DNA from: Myxococcales bacterium
GTDB taxonomy: Bacteria; Myxococcota; UBA727; VGSZ01
Reading direction: 5' to 3'
NCBI GenBank assembly: GCA_023248635.1
Contig: JAHFED010000029.1
Coordinates: 35,974 to 73,258 of the forward strand
Length of the DNA: 37,285 nt
A program made the position numbers and the translations under genes. Under the pieces are notes generated by a model, which worked only from the letters and a program-made list of their open reading frames with translations, was not told the DNA's origin and searched no databases. Positions 33,896-37,285 of this stretch are shown here, one piece after another (the stretch's first letter is position 1; every line of letters starts with the position of its first letter).

Positions 33896-34543
33896 GTGAA
33901 CAGCGCGCGCGCTCTCGCTCGCCTACGACGGGTGGGGCTGTCGGTGTTTACGACGGCCGACGCTCGCGCCCTCTTCGGCGGCAGCACCGCAAATGCCAGC
34001 CAGACCCTGGCGGCGCTGGCGAACGAAGGGTTGGCGCTCCAACTGCGGCGGGGACTCTGGGCTCTCGATCGCAACATCGATCGCCTGTCCCTCCCCGAGG
34101 TCCTGAGCGCGCCGGCACCCAGCTACGTCTCGTTGCTGACCGCCCTCTACCGTCATGGCGTCATCGAGCAGGTGCCGGCCGTCGTCTACGCCGTCACGCT
34201 GGGCAGAACGAAACGGTACGAAACGACCTTGGGCACCTTCTCGTTGCACCAGGTGGCGCCCGAGCTCTTCGGCGGTTTCGAGCTCAGCCCGACGGGTGCG
34301 AAACTGGCGACGACGGAAAAGGCGCTCGTCGACGTGGCCTACTTGAGCGGCGTGAAGAGCCGCCTCTTCACCGAGGTGCCTGAGATCGAGCTCCCAAAAA
34401 ACTTCGACCTCGCGCTCGCGCTCGCCTGGATCGCTCGCATCCCCTCCCGACGACACCGCACCCTCGCGAAGCAGTGGTTTGAGGCAAACGTCCTCCCCCA
34501 TGTGCCGCTGCGTCGGGGGCGGCGGCCCAGTGAGGCACGATGA
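33896..34543 (+). CDS. abiEi: AbiEi-family antitoxin/transcriptional regulator (type IV toxin-antitoxin)
   Basis: The GTG at 33896 gives 215 aa. An N-terminal winged-helix-type region (~10-60) reads FTTADARALFGGSTANASQTL and then LRRGLWALD, typical of AbiEi DNA-binding domains. The C-terminal domain has LPEVLSAPAPSYVSLLTALYRHG and TTEKALVDVAYLSG, the EKAL-D motif shared by the family. The family represses its own promoter and counteracts the AbiEii toxin without binding it. The palindrome at 33054-33079 is the expected target. The tail is Arg-rich. Confidence 0.85.
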   Translation: MNSARALARLRRVGLSVFTTADARALFGGSTANASQTLAALANEGLALQLRRGLWALDRNIDRLSLPEVLSAPAPSYVSLLTALYRHGVIEQVPAVVYAVTLGRTKRYETTLGTFSLHQVAPELFGGFELSPTGAKLATTEKALVDVAYLSGVKSRLFTEVPEIELPKNFDLALALAWIARIPSRRHRTLAKQWFEANVLPHVPLRRGRRPSEAR

Positions 34544-34616
34544 GGCCCGTACCTTCCGCTCGATCGCGCTCGCTGAACCGAGATGCAAGCACGCGACGAC
34601 CCCGCCCACCTCGCAT

Positions 34617-34805
34617 TCAGCGATCAGCGATCACCGATGGCCGATGGGACGCGCGGCTTCGAACCTGGCGGGCTTTCTTTGGCTTTCCCGGGGTCGCCTT
34701 GCCTTCGAATGCCGCAGTGATCCGGGCCGCTGCGACATGGACGGGATCGCCGGGCTCGTGCGCGCTGACGAACCTCCCGCTCGGCCCCAGCGCCAGCGAC
34801 GTCAA
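34617..34805 (-). CDS. Doubtful small ORF after the conserved 97-aa gene
   Basis: A TTG start at 34805 overlaps the stop of the 97-aa gene (TTGA) and opens 62 codons with no recognisable motif. The surrounding 34544-34801 stretch has ordinary high G+C and no repeat or hairpin that I can support, so this may be untranslated. Confidence 0.18.
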   Translation of the reverse strand: MTSLALGPSGRFVSAHEPGDPVHVAAARITAAFEGKATPGKPKKARQVRSRASHRPSVIADR

Positions 34806-35095
34806 CGACGACCTTGGGGCGCCCCTGGCACCTCCTGGCTCTCGGCTTTGCCAGCTGGCCCGTCGCGGGCGTCAGGGCGCTTCTTGCCAAAGCGATCCTC
34901 GTACAGCTGCTCGATGAATGCTGGCAGCGGAGCCTTCCACGGCTGCTGGCGGTGGTTGTCGAGCTTGCCGAGCCTGGCCGGGTCGAGCCCGAGCTCGCGC
35001 GCCATCTGCGCTTGCACCTCGGTCAGGTGATGACGTTTGCGGGCTTCGATCCAAGCACGCGTTTTCTGATCGCTGCGCCGCTGCTTCGTCGCCAT
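34802..35095 (-). CDS. Small conserved hypothetical protein
   Basis: The ATG at 35095 gives 97 aa: a basic N-terminus (ATKQRRSDQKTRAWIEARKR), then HLTEVQAQMARELGLDP, KLGKLDNHRQQPWKAPL and PAFIEQLYEDRFGKKRP. I recall this pattern from widespread small proteins of unknown function in proteobacteria; the central MARELGLDP...LGKLDN segment resembles a short HTH-like recognition region. The frame is open far upstream through lexA, which is shadow. It lies 50 nt downstream of lexA on the same strand, so it may be read from the SOS promoter. I know of no function. Confidence 0.72.
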   Translation of the reverse strand: MATKQRRSDQKTRAWIEARKRHHLTEVQAQMARELGLDPARLGKLDNHRQQPWKAPLPAFIEQLYEDRFGKKRPDARDGPAGKAESQEVPGAPQGRR

Positions 35096-35145
35096 GGGGA
35101 CCCATCGCACCGGCGCCAGACTCCTGCAAGAGCGCGGCGACCAGC

Positions 35146-35862
35146 TCAAACCTTGCGGTAGACGCCGACGACGACGCCGAGGATGTCGGTCTGCCGGAAG
35201 CTCTTTTTGTCGACGAAGATGGGCTCCATGCGGCTGTTGCCCGGCTGAAAGCGAATGCGCGATCCCTCGGGGAAATAGCGCTTCACCGTCGCCTCCCCAT
35301 CGATCATGGCGACGACGATCTCGCCGTTTCTGGCCACGGGCTGCTTCTTCACGAAGAGGTAGTCGCCGTGAAAGATCCCGTCCTCGATCATCGAGTCGCC
35401 GACCACCGAGAGGGCAAAGACCTTCTGCTGCGACGCGCCACCGAGAAAGAAGGAGCTGACCTTCACGGTGTCGGTCGACGTCTGCTCGGCGAGGATGGGC
35501 AGGCCCGCAGCCACCTTGCCCAGCAGCGGAACAATCACCATATCGTCGTCGCCCCGATCCAAGCCCGGCATCCGTTCGTCGACGTCGTCGTTGGCCACGT
35601 CGTCGTTGCTGGAATGCACCAGCTGCAGCGTGCGGCTCTTGCCCTCGGTGCGCGTCAAAAAGCCCTTTTTCTGCAGCGCGTTCAGATGGTCGTTGACGCC
35701 GTTGGTGCTCTTGATGCCCAGGTGCAGCCCGATCTCGCGAATGGTCGGCGGAAAGCCGTGCTGCTTGATGTGGCTGTCGATGTAGCCGAGGACCTTCTTC
35801 TGCCTCTCGGTGAGCTCGGACGGGCTGCCCGAAGAAACCACCGATTCGTCGACGTCGCGCAT
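35146..35862 (-). CDS. lexA: LexA SOS repressor
   Basis: The ATG at 35862 (238 aa) is preferred over the ATG at 35892, because it has an AAGGG ribosome site 8 nt upstream and leaves the operator outside the gene. The winged-HTH has LTERQKKVLGYIDSHI, PPTIREIGLHLGI and STNGVNDHLNALQKKGFL. The self-cleavage site is Ala119-Gly120 in KVAAGLP, and the Ser/Lys dyad is Ser157 (VGDSMIEDG) and Lys194 (ATVKRYF). A long acidic linker (~85-107, rich in Asp) separates the domains, longer than in E. coli LexA (202 aa). RecA-stimulated cleavage derepresses SOS genes. Two operator sites in its own promoter indicate autoregulation. Confidence 0.94.
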   Translation of the reverse strand: MRDVDESVVSSGSPSELTERQKKVLGYIDSHIKQHGFPPTIREIGLHLGIKSTNGVNDHLNALQKKGFLTRTEGKSRTLQLVHSSNDDVANDDVDERMPGLDRGDDDMVIVPLLGKVAAGLPILAEQTSTDTVKVSSFFLGGASQQKVFALSVVGDSMIEDGIFHGDYLFVKKQPVARNGEIVVAMIDGEATVKRYFPEGSRIRFQPGNSRMEPIFVDKKSFRQTDILGVVVGVYRKV

Positions 35863-35881
35863 GGCTGCACCCTTTGAAGAA

Positions 35882-35898
35882 CCTGAACGCATGGATAG
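35882..35898 (-). promoter_or_regulatory. LexA-binding site 2 (over the -10 and transcription start)
   Basis: Minus strand CTATCCATGCGTTCAGG agrees with the recalled M. xanthus motif CTRHAMRYBYGTTCAGS at 16 of 17 positions (mismatch at position 5). It covers part of the -10 box and the probable start of transcription. Confidence 0.72.
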
Positions 35899-35924
35899 TA
35901 CCTGAACAGGCGTGTCGAACGCAA
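35895..35924 (-). promoter_or_regulatory. lexA promoter, TTGCGT-N18-TACTAT
   Basis: On the minus strand, TTGCGT occupies 35924-35919 and TACTAT 35900-35895 with an 18-nt spacer. The spacer is filled by LexA site 1. Confidence 0.7.
35901..35917 (-). promoter_or_regulatory. LexA-binding site 1 (between -35 and -10)
   Basis: Minus strand CGACACGCCTGTTCAGG matches the same recalled motif at 16 of 17 positions (mismatch at position 2). It sits exactly in the promoter spacer, where bound LexA would exclude RNA polymerase. Confidence 0.78.
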
Positions 35925-36104
35925 AAAAAGCTGCTCGGGCGCTCGGCCCCCGAACAACGACGCAACGCGGGCCGCGGCCATCGAAGCGCTCGTTGCCCTC
36001 GAGCTCTGCCGGCGCCGAGGTGATTCATGCGCCTGGCGCCCGTGCGACGACGAAGAACTCCATCGCCGGCAACAGCTCGAGGGAACGCGTCCACACAAAG
36101 GGCA

Positions 36105-36132
36105 GGGGTCCAGGGGGGTTGCCCTGGACCCC
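36105..36132. repeat. 10-bp perfect inverted repeat, REP- or terminator-like
   Basis: GGGGTCCAGG (36105-36114) and CCTGGACCCC (36123-36132) flank an 8-nt loop. No T-run follows. It could be a dispersed palindromic element or a transcript hairpin between the divergent lexA and pyrH genes. Confidence 0.7.
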
Positions 36133-36156
36133 CTTGGCCCGGCCGGAGGCCTTCTC

Positions 36157-36192
36157 CGCACGAAGCGCGTTCCCCGCGCGAAGCGCATTCGT
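36157..36192. repeat. Two tandem copies of an 18-bp degenerate repeat
   Basis: CGCACGAAGCGCGTTCCC is followed directly by CGCGCGAAGCGCATTCGT, identical at 14 of 18 positions. A partial third copy (CGCACGCGAGG) follows. The role is unknown. Confidence 0.5.
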
Positions 36193-36251
36193 CGCACGCG
36201 AGGCGAGGGCGACTCGACGGGCCAGACGTCGGCTGCTACCCGCGCGACAGC

Positions 36252-36256
36252 GGAGG
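36252..36256 (+). promoter_or_regulatory. Ribosome binding site deciding the pyrH start
   Basis: GGAGG lies 6 nt before the ATG at 36263. It supports this start over the long upstream open frame (which runs from 35912). Confidence 0.75.
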
Positions 36257-36262
36257 CCGCCA

Positions 36263-37039
36263 ATGACGAGCAGCAGCAAGACCCTTGAGCCCCAGTCGCC
36301 CTTGCCCAAGGTCGCGGCGCCCCCAGGGTCGAAATACGGCCGCATCTTGTTGAAGCTCTCGGGCGAGGCCCTGCAGGGTGACAAGGGCTACGGCATCGAT
36401 CCCGCCATCCTCGACGTCGTCGCCGACGAAGTCACCGCTGTTCATGCCCTGGGCGTGCAGACGGCCATCGTCATCGGCGGCGGCAATATTTTCCGCGGGC
36501 TCAAGGCCTCCGTCGACGCCGGCATGGATCGGGCGACGGCGGATTACATGGGCATGCTGGCGACGGTGATGAACTCCATTGCCTTGCAAGATGCGCTCGA
36601 ACGCAAGGGCATTCATACGCGCGTGCAGTCTGCAATCACCATGCAAGAATTGGCGGAACCCTACATCCGCCGCCGCGCCATCCGCCACCTTGAGAAAGGG
36701 CGCGTCGTCATCTTCGGCGCCGGCACCGGCAACCCCTTCTTCACGACGGATACGGCGGCCTCGCTGCGGGGCATGGAGATCGGCGCCGAGGTCATCATGA
36801 AGGCCACCGGCGTCAACGGCGTCTACGACAAAGATCCCAAGATTCACGCCGACGCCAAAATGTTTGATAATCTGTCCTTCATCGACGCATTAAAGATGGG
36901 ATTGAAAGTCATGGATGCGACGGCGTTGTCGTTGTGCATGGACAACAAGATGCCGATACTCGTCTTCAACATGCACGAGCGCGGCAACGTGCTGCGCGCG
37001 GTGAGCGGCGAGAAGGTCGGCACCGTCGTCAACGGCTGA
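36263..37039 (+). CDS. pyrH: UMP kinase
   Basis: The 258-aa product has [15 protein letters not shown] at its start, the phosphate loop [33 protein letters not shown] (UMP site), [33 protein letters not shown] and a C-terminal [12 protein letters not shown]. It phosphorylates UMP to UDP with ATP, is hexameric in known bacteria, and feeds UTP and UDP-sugar synthesis. The first ~22 residues ([20 protein letters not shown]) are an extension absent from E. coli PyrH (241 aa). The usual partner frr (ribosome recycling factor) is not evident in the 246 nt that follow. The second half of the gene has a short AT-richer patch around 36840-36960. Confidence 0.94.
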   Translation: MTSSSKTLEPQSPLPKVAAPPGSKYGRILLKLSGEALQGDKGYGIDPAILDVVADEVTAVHALGVQTAIVIGGGNIFRGLKASVDAGMDRATADYMGMLATVMNSIALQDALERKGIHTRVQSAITMQELAEPYIRRRAIRHLEKGRVVIFGAGTGNPFFTTDTAASLRGMEIGAEVIMKATGVNGVYDKDPKIHADAKMFDNLSFIDALKMGLKVMDATALSLCMDNKMPILVFNMHERGNVLRAVSGEKVGTVVNG

Positions 37040-37285
37040 TCCTCGAGTCCTCCTGCGTCCGGTCGACGTCGGCGCCAAGGCATCGGGCGCAGGGGCCCCA
37101 GGCTTCACCACGCGCGCTTGCGGCGACAGGTCGCCCAAGAAGCCCTCGACGACGGTGTAGCCGATGTGTAGTTGCCCCCGCAAGAACGAACAGGTCGGTG
37201 ATTGAAACGTGAGGGCTCCGGCTCGGGTGAGGTTGGCATCCGTGCTCTGTCGCCCTCACCGTCGCGTCGCCCCTCGGCGCTGCGC
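37040..37285. other. Window end after pyrH; no supported gene
   Basis: A minus-strand frame is open from the window edge and runs antisense into pyrH to 36890 (with FLRGQLHIGYTVVEGFLGDL). It could be the 3' part of a convergent gene whose start lies outside the window. Because it would overlap pyrH by ~150 nt I do not call it. frr is not seen. Confidence 0.4.

Larger units (their letters stand above)
35925..36250. other. Intergenic region between lexA and pyrH
   Basis: After the lexA promoter I find no convincing gene. The frames open here are antisense or extensions without family-like content. The stretch holds a strong palindrome (36105-36132) and a short tandem repeat (36157-36192), both listed separately. 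The pyrH promoter is not evident. Confidence 0.5.

Noticed and set aside
35912-36262. Long N-terminal extension of pyrH
   Set aside because: The extension overlaps the lexA promoter and operator; GGAGG before the ATG at 36263 and the PyrH family start decide otherwise.
36890-37285. Convergent gene overlapping the 3' end of pyrH
   Set aside because: Only a fragment is visible, and it would overlap pyrH by ~150 nt; no motif recognised.

Overview
The window is a GC-rich (mostly about two thirds G+C by eye) surface-polysaccharide locus followed by a few unrelated chromosomal genes. The best clue to the host is the lexA promoter. It carries two tandem sites that each match, at 16 of 17 positions by my reading, the LexA motif I recall for Myxococcus xanthus (CTRHAMRYBYGTTCAGS). 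With the high GC, many GTG/TTG starts and 4-nt gene overlaps, and a lone type III secretion export gene, this points to a myxobacterium-like (Myxococcota, former deltaproteobacterial) genome. The assignment is an inference.

Region 1 (1-5746) holds an AsnB-glycosyltransferase fusion cut by the window edge. It converges on a minus-strand operon of GT2, SDR epimerase, GT4, methyltransferase and acyltransferase; the last four genes are chained by 4-nt overlaps. Region 2 (5840-9707) has a GDP-L-fucose-synthase-type reductase and two divergently placed members of an unassigned, probably glycosyltransferase, family that share motifs with each other.

Region 3 (9844-15853) is a compact plus-strand operon: PfkB kinase, SIS isomerase, split transketolase, HAD phosphatase, APH-type kinase and MDR dehydrogenase. 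With the GmhB-type phosphatase and nucleotidyltransferase at 17238-18526, it can be read as a dedicated route from pentose phosphates through sedoheptulose 7-phosphate to an NDP-heptose. Region 4 (15855-20415) adds two C-methyltransferase-type enzymes and a WbuC cupin.

Region 5 (20436-27111, minus strand, with clearly AT-richer stretches) has two FkbM methyltransferases, an SDR, a polytopic membrane protein fused to a formylglycine-generating-enzyme-like domain, and a GT2-methyltransferase fusion. Region 6 (27270-30767) has two more SDRs and a Wzm/Wzt-type ABC exporter, so the glycan is probably exported by the ABC-dependent route. No Wzx, Wzy or initiating phosphoglycosyltransferase is visible here.

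Region 7 (30769-37285) leaves the polysaccharide theme: sctV, an AbiE-type toxin-antitoxin pair in reversed gene order with a perfect palindrome at its promoter, a small conserved hypothetical gene, lexA with its promoter, and pyrH. I saw no tRNA, rRNA, CRISPR array or insertion sequence. The features most worth following are the membrane/FGE-like fusion, the transketolase-to-heptose operon, the paralogous unassigned pair and the AsnB-GT fusion joined by a poly-Thr tract.
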